Numbered from the stretch's first letter, positions 19,431-29,781 are shown. The stretch: DNA of 30,123 nucleotides from Ureaplasma sp. (GCA_020024695.1 JAHHTK010000012.1:1-30123), one strand, 5' to 3'. The notes: generated by a model not told the origin, from the sequence alone. Numbers and translations are program-made.

Positions 19431-20264
19431 ATGAATTCGTTATCTTTAAAAAATTTATCGGTTTTTATCGCAAATAAGCCGATTCTCAAGGATATTAATT
19501 TAACTATCAACAAGGGCGAAACCGTCTTAATTGTCGGTCCCAATGGCCATGGGAAATCCACTTTATTAAAAGCCATTATGAACCATTATGATATTGAAAT
19601 TAAAGAAGGCGAAATTCTCATTGATGAACAAAATGTTAATAACCTCGATACCTCCCAGCGTGCTAAACATGGGTTGTATCTGGCAAGTCAATTTCCTGTG
19701 GAAATTCCTGGTGTCAATATGCTTGAATTTTTAAGGGCAATGTTAGCAAGTCATTATGATACTAAAATTGATGTTGTCCAATTGTATGGAATGGTGCACA
19801 AGCACTTAAAAGAATTACAAATGAGTCCCGATTTATTAAAACGGAACTTAAATGAAAATTTCTCGGGTGGAGAACGCAAGAAAAATGAAATCTTACAATG
19901 TCTCATTTTAAATCCTGATTTTGTCTTATTAGACGAAATCGATTCCAATTTAGATGTGGATAGTTTGAATGTGATTGCTAAGAGTTTAAAACAAATGCAA
20001 CATGACAAAGCAATTGTTTATATTTCTCACAACAACAAATTATTTAACGAAATTGTCCCTGACAAGGTGGTATTAATGGTTAATGGCCAAATTGTTACGG
20101 TTGGTGACAAAGACCTTGCCATTCGGATTGACAAAGAAGGTTATGGTTGAATTGAACAAGAATATGGGATTCAAATTATGGACAATTTAGACCAAGATGA
20201 CCCCTTTGATAACAGTGATATTTTAAGTGAATTGAAAGGGTTTAGTTGCAATGGAAAACACTAG
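19431..20264 (+). CDS. sufC: Fe-S cluster assembly ATPase SufC
   Basis: ABC-type ATPase that drives the SufBCD scaffold building iron-sulfur clusters. The 277-residue reading shows Walker A GPNGHGKST (His in place of the usual Ser), the ABC signature FSGGERKKNEIL, and Walker B LLDEIDSNLDVD, both in the form typical of SufC rather than of transporters. A TGA Trp at 20148-20150 is followed by an acidic C-terminal tail of about 37 residues that ends with a 14-nt overlap into sufD. An AAGGAA ribosome site lies 8 nt upstream of the ATG. It leads the operon sufC-D-S-U-B. Confidence 0.96.
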
Positions 20265-20862
20265 TTTTTTCTATTTGACTAACCAAAGTAATCCGATTGA
20301 AATTCGTGATGAAATCAATACTAAAAATTACGATTTTTTAGTGATTCCAAGTGAGAATTTGCAATTAGATTTTCACGTTCATTTACAGCATGGTCAAACC
20401 AAAAAACTGAACATTGGGATTTATAATCACCAACATTTTCAAATCCAATGTCGGGTTTTTATCACTTATGCTGATCAATTTAATACTTGCGAAGTTCAAG
20501 TCATCGCTTTAGGGGCTGATCAATCACAAACCAACGTGACCGTTGATGCAATTGTGCAAAATGATAATAATAAAATTCACCAATCCATTAAAGGATTTTT
20601 ATTATCAGACCAAGCAAAAATTTCAGGCTTACCTTTATTAAACATTGAAACCAATGAGATTGTTGCCACTCACGGGTTAGCCATTGGGAGTTTAAATAAA
20701 GAACAAATGTTTTATTTAATGACCAAAGGTTTTAGTTTTGACCAAGTGAAACAAATCTTATTATTATCTCAATTTCAAACTTTACTTGTCAGTTGCAGTG
20801 ACCAAGACAAAGAATTTTATTTAGATCAAATTAATCAATTATGGAGTAAAAACAGTGAATAA
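20251..20862 (+). CDS. sufD: SufD-like Fe-S assembly protein, half length
   Basis: SufD pairs with SufB to form the cluster scaffold. This one has only 203 residues against about 400-450 usually. It keeps a beta-rich central part and the C-terminal segment THGLAIGSLNKEQMFYLMTKG (about 155-176), which closely parallels KISDEQLFYLMTKGIS in SufB here, the helical region that contacts SufC. The N-terminal helical domain and much of the beta-helix are missing. The frame is clean and both ends are fixed by coupling (14-nt overlap with sufC, 8-nt overlap with sufS), so it looks like a reduced gene rather than a broken one. Its TGG Trp codon (20842-20844) supplies the GGAG ribosome site for sufS. Confidence 0.8.
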   Translation: MENTSFFYLTNQSNPIEIRDEINTKNYDFLVIPSENLQLDFHVHLQHGQTKKLNIGIYNHQHFQIQCRVFITYADQFNTCEVQVIALGADQSQTNVTVDAIVQNDNNKIHQSIKGFLLSDQAKISGLPLLNIETNEIVATHGLAIGSLNKEQMFYLMTKGFSFDQVKQILLLSQFQTLLVSCSDQDKEFYLDQINQLWSKNSE

Positions 20863-22063
20863 TCTTAAACAACAATTTCCGTGAATTGCCAAGCACCCTG
20901 ACTGAGTCTATGCTGATTCAGGGGCCACTAGTTTAAAACCACAATGTGTGTTAGATGCCATTAATGATTTTTATGTTAATTACGGAACAAACACGCACTC
21001 AACTGACTCTTCAATTTCTTATAGTACCAGTGTCCATGTCGCTGAAGCACGGCAAGAAATTGCCCAATTCATTGGTTGTGATGCTGATGAATTAGTTTTC
21101 AGTTCAGGGGCGACTGAAAGTTTAAATTTAATTGCTTTTGGCTTAGTTCCTTTCTTAAAGCCTGGTGATGAAATCATTACCACTTATGGTGAACATGGTT
21201 CTAATTTAATGCCATGACAAGTCTTAGAAGAACGCCATGGAATCGTTTTAAAATATGCAGGTAAGAAAAATGAAATCCCGACTGTTGATGATTTTGTGGC
21301 TTTAGTTAATGAAAAAACCAAGGTGGTTACCTTTGCTTCTGGTTATAACTTAACTGGCCATCAATTTGATGAAAAGGCCATTACCCAAGCCATTAAAGCA
21401 AAAAATCCAAACGTTATGGTTTGCATTGATATGACCCAATCAATTCAACATCGTCCATTCAATGCTCATGACTGTGGTTGTGATTTTGCTGCTTGTTCAG
21501 CTCACAAAATCTTTGGTCCAACTGGCATTGGTTTGGCATATATTAAAAAGCAACATCATGCCCAAATGCGTCCTTATAAATATGGTGGTGGCATGAACTT
21601 TCGTCTTGATGCTCACAGTTATGAATTAATGGAAAATATTGATAAATTTGAAGGGGGAACACCAAATATTGAAGGCATTTTTGGTTTTCTAGCAGCGATT
21701 CGGTTTGTTAAAGAAATTGGCTATGATTTTATTGCCAAACAAGAAGCTGAATTAGTTGCTTATGCCAAACAAGAACTAGCTAAAATTGACCAAGTCATTT
21801 TAGTTAATCCCGATATGCAAGCCCCAATTTTAGCCTTTGGAATTGCTGGAGTCTTTGCCCAAGACTTAGCTTCTTATTTAGGTTCCAAAAAGATTATTGT
21901 ACGGGGTGGGTTATCCTGTGCTAAATTAATGACACACATTATTGGTTCTTTCACTCCTGTCAGGGCTAGTTTGTTTATTTATAATGATAAAAGTGACATT
22001 GATAAATTATGTCAAGCCTTAAAAGAATATAAGAAAGGAGATGAACTCAATGGACTATTTTAA
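20855..22063 (+). CDS. sufS: Cysteine desulfurase SufS
   Basis: PLP-dependent enzyme that takes sulfur from cysteine for cluster assembly. The 402 residues show the N-terminal YADSGATS, the PLP-stacking histidine in GEHGSNLMPW, the PLP lysine K218 in CSAHKIFGP, and the catalytic cysteine C355 in RGGLSCAK. The GTG start at 20855 is supported by GGAG 8 nt upstream and by two TGA Trp codons that keep the frame open before the first ATG. It overlaps sufD by 8 nt and sufU by 14 nt. Confidence 0.96.
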
Positions 22064-22499
22064 AGATCCTTTATTAATTCGTCAAATCATCATGCAACAC
22101 TTTGAAGAACCTGATCATAAAGTTGCTAATTTTCAAGATTCAAGTTTCATTTCAAAACGGAATAAATCAGCCACTTGTATTGATGATATTACCGTCCATA
22201 TCAAATTGGAAAACAACATCATTGTAGATGCCAAATTTAGTGGCGAAGGTTGTACCATCAGTTCTGCTGCAATTGATTTAATCTTAAAAATGATTATTAA
22301 CCAACCAGTTGCTAAAGCGTTAACATTAATTGACGAATATGTCAAAATGATTCATCACCAACCTTATGATGAACAATTAATTCAAGAACTCAATGTTTTT
22401 GCTAACATTTATAAACAATCCAATCGGAAAGCTTGTGCTTTAAATGGCGTGGATTCAGTCAAACACGTCTTATTAGGACTTACCCGTGGGCAAGAATAA
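22050..22499 (+). CDS. sufU: Sulfur-transfer protein SufU
   Basis: Zinc protein that accepts persulfide sulfur from SufS and passes it on, typical of Gram-positive SUF systems. The 149 residues keep the zinc/active-site ligands C43, D45, C68 and C129 (ATCIDD, GEGCTISS, RKACAL), at spacings that match the B. subtilis-type protein. The start at 22050 is preferred: AAAGGAG (22034-22040) is 9 nt upstream, whereas the in-frame ATG at 22041 directly abuts it. It overlaps sufS by 14 nt and sufB by 14 nt. Confidence 0.95.
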   Translation: MDYFKDPLLIRQIIMQHFEEPDHKVANFQDSSFISKRNKSATCIDDITVHIKLENNIIVDAKFSGEGCTISSAAIDLILKMIINQPVAKALTLIDEYVKMIHHQPYDEQLIQELNVFANIYKQSNRKACALNGVDSVKHVLLGLTRGQE

Positions 22500-23886
22500 C
22501 TACAATCCTGATTATGCTTACAAGTATGGCTTTGCTGATGACACTCAAGCAATTTACACCACACAAAAGGGTTTAAATGCTGAAGTTGTCACAAAGATTA
22601 GTCATCAAAAGCAAGAACCAGACTGATTGTTAGCAAAACGTTTACAAGCTTATAATCTTTTTGAAAAACAAAAAAATCCTACCTGAGGACCAGACTTATC
22701 AGGAATTGATTTTAACGATTATGTTTATTATGTTAAACATTTAGATAAACGTGATAATGATTGAGACGAAGTGCCTGATAAAATTAAACAAACCTTTGAA
22801 AAATTAGGCATTAAAGAGGCTGAAGCTAAATATTTAAATGGGATTGCTACCCAATATGACTCTGAAATGATTTATCATTCCATGTTACAAGAGTGTGATG
22901 AACAAGGGGTTATCTTTACCGACACTGACACCGCTGCTAAGAAATATCCTGAACTCTTTCAAAAATACTTTGGAAAATTGGTTCCACCAAGCGATAACAA
23001 ATACGCTGCTTTAAATACTGCTGTTTGATCAGGAGGTAGCTTTATTTATGTTCCAAAAGGGGTTAAATTGACCAAACCGTTACAAAGTTATTTCCGTATT
23101 AATTATGAACAAGCGGGTCAATTTGAACGAACATTAATCATTGTTGATGATGATGCTTCATTACATTATGTTGAAGGTTGTACAGCACCTATATATTCTA
23201 AAAATAATTTACATGCTGCCGTGGTGGAAATCTTTGTTGGTAAAAACGCAACCTGTCGTTATACTACAATTCAAAACTGAAGTGACAATGTCTTAAACCT
23301 TGTTACTAAACGGGCTTTAGTTGAAACTAATGGTAAAATGAGTTGAATTGATGGTAACATTGGTTCCCAAACCAATATGAAATACCCTGCTTGTATTTTA
23401 AAAGGTGATAATGCGATTGGCGAATGTATTACCATTGCTGTTTCCAAACCCCATACTATTCAAGACACAGGGGCCAAAATGATCCACTTAGGTAAAAATA
23501 CTAAGTCCAAGATTATTTCAAAAGGCATTTGTATGGACCAATCCGAAAACACCTACCGTGGCTTTGTCAAAATCGGTAAAAATGCCATTAATGCCAGTGC
23601 GACCATTCAGTGTGACACCTTAATGTTATCTAAAAATGCCATCACCCAAACCATTCCTTATGAAGTGATTGAAAACGACACCAGTTTTATTAACCACGAG
23701 GCTAAAATTAGTAAAATCAGTGACGAACAACTCTTTTATTTAATGACCAAGGGGATTAGTCAAGCAAAAGCTGAACAATTAATTGTCTTTGGCTTCTTAG
23801 AAGAGTTTTCTAAAGAATTACCAATGGAATATGCTGTTGAACTTAACCAATTAATTAAATTGGATATGGAAGGCTCCATTGGTTAA
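22486..23886 (+). CDS. sufB: Fe-S cluster scaffold protein SufB
   Basis: Main scaffold of the SUF complex, where the cluster is built with SufD and SufC. The 466 residues contain EGCTAPIYSKNNLHAAVVEI, the NTYRGFVKI and TIQCDTLML segments (the cysteine corresponds to the key core Cys of SufB), NHEAKISKIS with the conserved Glu, and the C-terminal DEQLFYLMTKGIS. Six TGA Trp codons are present. The GTG start (22486) has AGGA 7 nt upstream and overlaps sufU by 14 nt; no ATG with a site is nearby. The stop codon's last base begins the terminator hairpin. Confidence 0.96.
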
Positions 23887-23925
23887 AAAATATGAATCTT
23901 ACTGTTTGGTAAGATTCATATTTTT
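23886..23925. terminator. Shared bidirectional terminator of suf operon and trmB
   Basis: A perfect 17-bp inverted repeat (23886-23902 with 23909-23925) and a 6-nt loop, with A's and T's at the outer ends so that it can work on both strands. It begins on the last base of the sufB stop codon and ends within the trmB stop codon. Confidence 0.93.
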
Positions 23926-24649
23926 ATTTGTGGCATTGACATTTAGTTGGTATAGGTGAGTCATTAGCAGTTAAATGCGTAGGTGTAACATCCCCCACAA
24001 AACTAAAGACGACTTTGTGAATTGGCATCCCTAAACTAGTAAATTTCTTTTCATATTCAGTCATGACATTATCACTATTAACTTTTTCATCTAAATGAGC
24101 GTGTAAGTCATCAGTTCAATAAATAATGTGATATTTATCAGGGTTAGCTAATAACACTTCATTCATTGTGTACTCAAATAATCCTATGTTATCGGTTTTA
24201 AATTCTACGACCCCATTTTTAATTAATAACTTTTCATAAATAGCTAAAAAGTTAGGGGCAGTTAATCTTTTCTTGGTATGTCTTTTTTTAGGTCATGGAT
24301 CAGAAAAGTTTAAAAAGATTTTATAAACCGTATGGTATCATAACGGGTTATCTAATTTGTCAGCGTCAAAGACAGTAAATAATAAGTTATCTAACCCTGC
24401 TTGGTTGGCTTTTTTCACTGCTTTGGCTAACGGGGTGTCATATTTTTCAACCCCTAAATAGTTCATGTCAGGATGGTGGGTGGCTTTGCCAACACAAAAA
24501 TCACCCTTCCCACAACCGATTTCTAATAATAACCGTCTTTCAGGGTGCTTAAAAGCATTATTCAAAGGTTGCATTAAATCTAAATCGGTATAGCTGGGTT
24601 GGCCAGCATGTAATCAATTAATTAGTTTTTGGTCTCTTCTTAAACGCAT
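23924..24649 (-). CDS. trmB: tRNA (guanine46-N7)-methyltransferase
   Basis: Methylates G46 in the variable loop of tRNAs with SAM as donor. The 241 residues carry the SAM motif LEIGCGKGDF, the GVEKY acidic strand and the family signature NFSDPWPKKRHTKKRLT. Four TGA Trp codons are read. A short C-terminal tail with a CQCH ending goes beyond the usual fold. The start at 24649 lies inside trmL, overlapping it by 32 nt, and begins MRLRRDQKL, which fits the family. It is the last gene of the leftward operon and stops inside the terminator shared with suf. Confidence 0.95.
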
Positions 24650-25163
24650 TTTTTAATGGATTCTCTTTATGTGGTTCTTCTAAACACATCCCAATAAATT
24701 TATTTTTAGCCATAACTACAAAGGTGGCAATGGCAACCGTGTTAGCTAAATTAATGGACCGCATAGCAAAACTGGTTGGAATTCGTAGGGTTGTGTATCG
24801 ATAATCTTTTAATAATTGTTCTGGAAGCCCAATATCTTCTCTTCCAAATCATAAATAGATTTCTTTATGCACAATGTCATAATCAAAATCTTCAGGTTTT
24901 CGTAACCCAAATCGGGTATAAAAGTAGTGTTCATTTATTTTGTGAGGGTCAAGAGAAGCAAAGAAATCATCAATATCCAGATGTTCGACAATCCGAGCTT
25001 CATTCCAGTGCCCAGCAGCAGTTCTTTTAAACCCAGCTTTAGGAATAATAAACCCATACGGACGAATTAAGTGCAAAGTAGCATCAAAAGCGACACAAGT
25101 TCTGGCGATATTCCCAGCATTATTATGGTCACGGGGTTCAAATAAAACGACATGTAACCCCAT
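24618..25163 (-). CDS. trmL: tRNA (cytidine34-2'-O)-methyltransferase TrmL-like (SPOUT)
   Basis: SPOUT-class methyltransferase expected to modify the wobble base of leucine tRNAs. The 181 residues show the N-terminal VVLFEPRDHNNAGNIARTC, the LIRPYGF strand, then WFGREDIGLPE and RIPTSFAMRSINLANTVAIA, which form the trefoil-knot SAM site. It is close to the usual TrmL length plus a basic C-terminal tail. It has one TGG Trp codon (25005-25007) and one TGA. It starts 2 nt after ispH and overlaps trmB by 32 nt. Another SpoU 2'-O-methyltransferase of similar fold cannot be fully excluded. Confidence 0.88.
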
Positions 25164-25165
25164 AT

Positions 25166-26080
25166 TTAGGCTTCCTTTGTTTCTTCATCAACAGGATTAT
25201 TTAATTGTTTTAAAGCCATTTCAATGCTTCGGGTGACAAAGATTGGAGTCGAAGCTGAAGCAGTTAAACCAATATAGTCATATTGCTTCAGTTCCTCAAG
25301 ATTTAATTCACTTGGATCATTGACTAAATAAACTGGAATGTTACGAGTGTCTTTACAAACTTTAACTAAATTATTGGCATTGTTGGAACGTTTGTCCCCA
25401 CAAACAATTAACGCTTGGATACGTTCATCCATGTTGATAACTGCATTTTGACGATCAAGGGTAGCGTGACAAATATCATTTCTAAATTTGATTTGATGGT
25501 TTGGAAAACGTTCTTGAATTAATGCTGTTAAATCGGCAAAATCTAATTTTGATAATGTCGTTTGGTTAGCAACCAATATATTTTTTTCAATTGGTGGTAA
25601 ATTTAACACATCTTGGGCGTTTTCAATCACAATTACGCTTGGTCAATTGGCAACAATCGCTTTGGTTTCAGGGTGATTTTTTCTTCCAATAAACAAGACT
25701 TGTTCGTCATCTCATTGGATAGCTTGTTTCACTACATGTTGGTTTAAATAAACATATTTACAAGTGGTATCTACATATGAGATTTCGTGGTCATCTAAAT
25801 ATTTTATTGTTGCATAATCAGTCCCGTGAGCTGACAAAATAAAGACATTATTGTCATCATAAGGAATTGATTGCACTAATTCTAATCTAGTCTTTTCACT
25901 ATCATCTAAAATGGTGACATTATGGGCTTGTAAACTTTCAATTAATTTTTCATTATGCACCACTCACCCTAACATATAAATTTTGCTATGTGGATATAAG
26001 CGAATGACTTCATTGGTTTGACGTCACGCATCCATTACCCCAGCACAAAAACCTTGGGGGTATAACTTAATGATTTCCAT
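25166..26080 (-). CDS. ispH: 4-hydroxy-3-methylbut-2-enyl diphosphate reductase
   Basis: Last enzyme of the MEP pathway (LytB), producing IPP and DMAPP with a [4Fe-4S] cluster. The 304 residues keep the three cluster cysteines C12 (GFCAGV), C107 (DTTCKYV) and C204 (NDICHAT), the substrate histidines (HG at about 85 and NHPET) and the C-terminal GLTASASTP phosphate site. Four TGA Trp codons are read. It overlaps the end of valS by 14 nt and lies 2 nt before trmL. It links to ispE in this window, and the SUF operon next door is the probable cluster source. Confidence 0.95.
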
Positions 26081-28667
26081 TTTGGTACGCTTTCAAGCTC
26101 ACTAAAACTTGGTCTTTTTGTTCACTATATTTAATTAAGTTTTGCTTTTCTTGTTCGATTTTATGAGCAGGAGCTTTGGCTATAAAACCTTGGTTATTTA
26201 ATAACCCTTCACAACGAGCAATTTCAGCTTCTAATTTAGTTAATTGAGCTCTTAATTTTTCAATAATTTCACTACTATCACCTAAATTATTTTTATTGAT
26301 AGCTAAACTATAACCACTCATCGGAATCTTTTCAACGTGGTTAAAGTTACCATCGTGAATATATTTAGCATTAATAACAGCTAATAAACTGTTAAATTCA
26401 TCCATATTGGCTTGGATTAATTGATGAACTGGTTCCGTGGTGAATTCAATAGTATATTTATTAGCTAAATTGTTTTCACTTCTAAACTTTCTTAAAACAT
26501 TAACAATATCAACTAAAACTTCATAGTTTTGGTTATCAATGTGAACTAATACTTGTGGGAAAGATTCATTCATAATACTAATTTGGTCGTGTGGTAATTT
26601 TAAATAAATATATTCAGTAATGAATGGGCAGATTGGGTGCAAGACAATTAAAATGGTTTTTAAAACATAGCCTAAAATGGCTAAAGTCTTTTGATCACCT
26701 GCATAAATTTTAGCTTTAGTTAATTCAAGATAATTGTTAGCTAAATCGTCTCAAATAAAGCTAATAATGTCTTTAATTAAAACGGTAAAGTTGTAATTAT
26801 CATAGTGAACAGGAGCTGTTGTTAAAATTTTATTTAATTTATCAATGATGTATTGGTCAAATAAATCTAATTGATTGACATCAAAATCAAAACTTTCAAT
26901 ATGGTTTTTATCTAATAAATCAAGGATGTATCGGGCAGCATTTCATAATTTGTTTAAGAAGTTTCAGTTAGCTGCTAATTTAGCAGGTTGGAACTTTAAG
27001 TCTTCTCCTAATGAAACGGTGCCTAATAAAAATAAACGCATTGCATCAGTTCCGTATTGATCAATGATGTCCATTGGATCAATCCCGTTGCCTAATGATT
27101 TTGACATTTTACGGCCTTGTTCATCCCTGGTTAAACCGTGAATTAAAACCCGTTGGAATGGGACTTGGTCGGTAAAGTGGACGCAGTCTAACATCATTCT
27201 TGAAACTCAAAAGAAAATAATGTCATAAGCGGTCACTAACACATTAGTTGGATAATAGGTTTTAAAATCCTCAGTTTGGTTTGGTCAACCTAAAGTTACC
27301 ATTGGTCAAAGAGCTGATGAGAATCAAGTGTCAAGAACATCTTCATCTTGAACTCAATTTTCAAGGTTTTTTGGTGGGGTCATTTCACAATAAATTTCGT
27401 GAGTTTCTTTATGGTATCAAATTGGAATTCGGTGCCCTCATCATAATTGACGTGAAATACATCAGTCTTCAAGATTTTCAATTCAGGTTTTTAAAGTTTC
27501 TTCAAATCGTTCTGGATAGAAATGAGTTTTCTTGTCAGCAGCATTTTGCATTGCTAACACTTGTTGAGCCATTGGTTGAATTTTAACAAATCATTGTTTG
27601 GATAATAATGGTTCAACAATGGTATTAGTTCTTTCACTCATACCAATTTTGTTCACAATGTCTTCAATCTTTTCAACATAACCTAATTGGTCTAAATCAG
27701 CAACTAATTGTTTTCTGGCTTCTAAACGGTCTAGTCCTGCATATTTACCTGCATTTTGGTTCATAGTGCCATCAGGGCTCATCACATTAATTACTTCAAG
27801 GTTATATTTTTTACCTAAAGCTCAGTCATTAAAGTCATGTGCAGGAGTACATTTCATTACCCCAGTTCCAAACCCTAATTCAACATAATCATCGTAAATG
27901 ATTCGCATTTCAGCCCCATTTGCTGGGTTAAGAAAGATTTCATTTTCTAAACCAGTATATTGGGTATCATTAGGGTTAATAAATAAGGCTTTATCCCCAA
28001 ACATCGTTTCTGGTCTGGTAGTTGCGACAATTAAGGTTTTGCTATGATCTTTATTGAAGTATCTGAAATAATACATTTTACTGTGGGTTTCAGTTGGAAT
28101 GACTTCAATTTTTGAAATTGCAGTTTGTAATTCAGTATCTCAGTTAACTAAGGTTTCTTTTTGATAAATTAAGCCTTGTTTATATAAAGAAGTGAACACA
28201 TAATTGACCGCTTGGTTAACTTGTTCGTCCATGGTAAAGACTTCGTGTGAATAATCAAGAGCTAAACCTAATTTAGCTCATTGTTTATGAATAAAAGCGG
28301 CTTGCGAATCTTTTCAAACGGTAATTCGTTTTAAGAATTCTTCCCGACCTAAATCATCTTTACTGACTCCATATTCACTACGTAAAATTTTGTCAAATTT
28401 GGTTTGGGTAGCAATCCCAGCGTGGTCAGTACCTGGAATTCATAAGGCTTGATAACCCATTAAACGTTTAAAACGGATTAAACAGTCTTGCATACTTGCA
28501 TCTCAAGCGTGACCTAAATGTAAATGTCCCGTTACATTTGGAGGTGGCAAAATAATGCAAAATGGCTTACCAGTCATTTTGGGCTTAAATAAATCATGGT
28601 CTAATCAAAAATCATAACGACCTTGTTCAACCATCAAAGGGTCATATTTTTTGTCTAAATTTTCCAT
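26067..28667 (-). CDS. valS: Valine--tRNA ligase
   Basis: Class I synthetase that charges tRNA-Val and edits threonine. The 866 residues carry PPPNVTGHLHLGHA (HIGH motif), the CP1 editing domain with TTRPETMFGDKA, ISRQLWWGHRIP, GRKMSKSLGN (KMSKS) and a C-terminal coiled coil (EKLRAQLTKLEAEIARCEG). All Trp codons read as TGA, including two in a row in LWWG. A good AAAGGAA ribosome site precedes the ATG. It follows engB by 74 nt containing a hairpin, and overlaps ispH by 14 nt. Confidence 0.97.
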
Positions 28668-28706
28668 ATTACTTTCCTTTATGAAGTCTTGATAACAAAC
28701 AAAACC

Positions 28707-28729
28707 AAAATCCAACCGAGTTGAATTTT
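28707..28729 (-). terminator. Hairpin between engB and valS
   Basis: On the minus strand AAAATTCAAC / GTTGGATTTT pairs over 10 bp (one G-U) with a TCG loop, followed by T-rich sequence. It may end or weaken engB transcription before valS. The 74-nt gap is too short for a T-box riboswitch and none is seen. Confidence 0.6.
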
Positions 28730-28741
28730 AGATTTGTTGGT

Positions 28742-29371
28742 CTAATTGGAATTCTTACCATCTGGCTTGTCAGATGGTTGTGAGATTTGTTTTTCGTCAC
28801 TAGAACGATTAATAAGATGTGCTTTAATCGCTCCAGAAACTTTATCTAAATTAATTTTACTGTGACTACTGAACGGAATTAATTGGTCAATGGCCACCCC
28901 AAGGTGTTTGGCAATTTTATGTTTATTATTGTCAAAGTGACTTTTATTAACCCGATCAATTTTAGAAATTAACACTAAGTGTGGAATGTCTAATTTGTTA
29001 AAATAACGACTCATTTGAGCATCAAGTTCGGTAATGACTTGACTATCAACTAACTGTAAAATTAATTTGCATTTGGGACAATTGTGAATATATGTATCAA
29101 TAATATCAGCTAAAACCAGATTATCATTTCGTGAGACCTTGGCATATCCATAACCAGGTAAATCCACCAACACGAAACGATCAAATTGATAATAATTAAC
29201 AAGTCTGGTGAGGCCTGGCGTTTTTGATGTTTTGGCAATTTTAGCATTCGCTAAAGCGTTGATTAACGAACTTTTACCAACATTGGAACGTCCGACCAAG
29301 ACAATTTCAGGATATTTACTTACTAAAAATTGAGAAAGTAAGGATGCTGACTTAATAAATTGAGCAGCCAT
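28742..29371 (-). CDS. engB: Ribosome biogenesis GTPase EngB (YsxC/YihA)
   Basis: Small GTPase needed for late assembly of the 50S subunit. The 209 residues show G1 GRSNVGKSS (27-35), the switch I KTPGLTR, G3 DLPGYGYAKV, and a G4 motif SKID in place of the common TKxD. The C-terminus carries a hydrophilic tail of about 20 residues ending in KPDGKNSN. It lies 11 nt after the UPF0154 gene on the same strand. An 8-bp perfect inverted repeat (28757-28778) is inside the last codons, without a following T-run. Confidence 0.95.
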   Translation of the reverse strand: MAAQFIKSASLLSQFLVSKYPEIVLVGRSNVGKSSLINALANAKIAKTSKTPGLTRLVNYYQFDRFVLVDLPGYGYAKVSRNDNLVLADIIDTYIHNCPKCKLILQLVDSQVITELDAQMSRYFNKLDIPHLVLISKIDRVNKSHFDNNKHKIAKHLGVAIDQLIPFSSHSKINLDKVSGAIKAHLINRSSDEKQISQPSDKPDGKNSN

Positions 29372-29382
29372 AATTTCAAAAA

Positions 29383-29658
29383 TTACTTACCAGCTGAGCT
29401 CATTGCCCGTTTATAAATATCGTTGATTTGTTGTTCGCTTGGCTTACGACCACAACTTGCATAAATCATTTTAATGGTTTCTTTAGAAATTGGAGGGTTT
29501 TTCTTTAATTGTTTTTTGAACACATGCATTGAGACAAAATAGCCAATTAAAGCCCCAATAAATAAAGCGGCAATAACACCGATAACAATCCCTGCGATAG
29601 CACCTCCTGAAAGAACTGCTTCACTCGCACTACTACTACTTGAAAATAAAGCTAACAT
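29383..29658 (-). CDS. UPF0154 (YneF-like) membrane protein
   Basis: A 91-residue protein with one membrane segment (about 17-46, Gly/Ile/Ala-rich) after a short serine-rich start, then a basic cytoplasmic tail, KKQLKKNPPISKETIKMIYASCGRKPSEQQINDIYK, which is the UPF0154 signature (LKKNPP.. then GxKPS..xIN). The family is common in Firmicutes and Mollicutes and its function is not known. The N-terminus is somewhat longer than in YneF. An AAAGGAA ribosome site lies 5 nt upstream (29664-29670). It heads the leftward operon to trmB. Confidence 0.9.
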   Translation of the reverse strand: MLALFSSSSSASEAVLSGGAIAGIVIGVIAALFIGALIGYFVSMHVFKKQLKKNPPISKETIKMIYASCGRKPSEQQINDIYKRAMSSAGK

Positions 29659-29752
29659 TTTGATTCCTTTATGAATTATAATTATTTAAATAATATGTAT
29701 ATTATAAATAAGGTTAAACAACTATTTAGTAATAAAAGGCAAGAAAATAGAA

Positions 29753-29781
29753 AATTCCAGTTTCTGGAATTGTCTTTTTTG
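29753..29781 (+). terminator. Hairpin with T-run, no gene assigned
   Basis: AATTCCAG / CTGGAATT (8 bp, TTT loop) followed by GTC and six T on the plus strand; the minus side is also T-rich. There is no gene on the plus strand between it and the divergent UPF0154 gene, so its transcript is unknown. Confidence 0.5.

Noticed and set aside
22041..22049. Upstream in-frame ATG for sufU
   Set aside because: It directly abuts the AAAGGAG ribosome site, leaving no spacing; the ATG at 22050 has 9 nt and a better N-terminus.
28757..28778. 8-bp perfect inverted repeat at the 3' end of engB
   Set aside because: It lies within codons and is not followed by a T-run; the better terminator candidate is the hairpin at 28707-28729.
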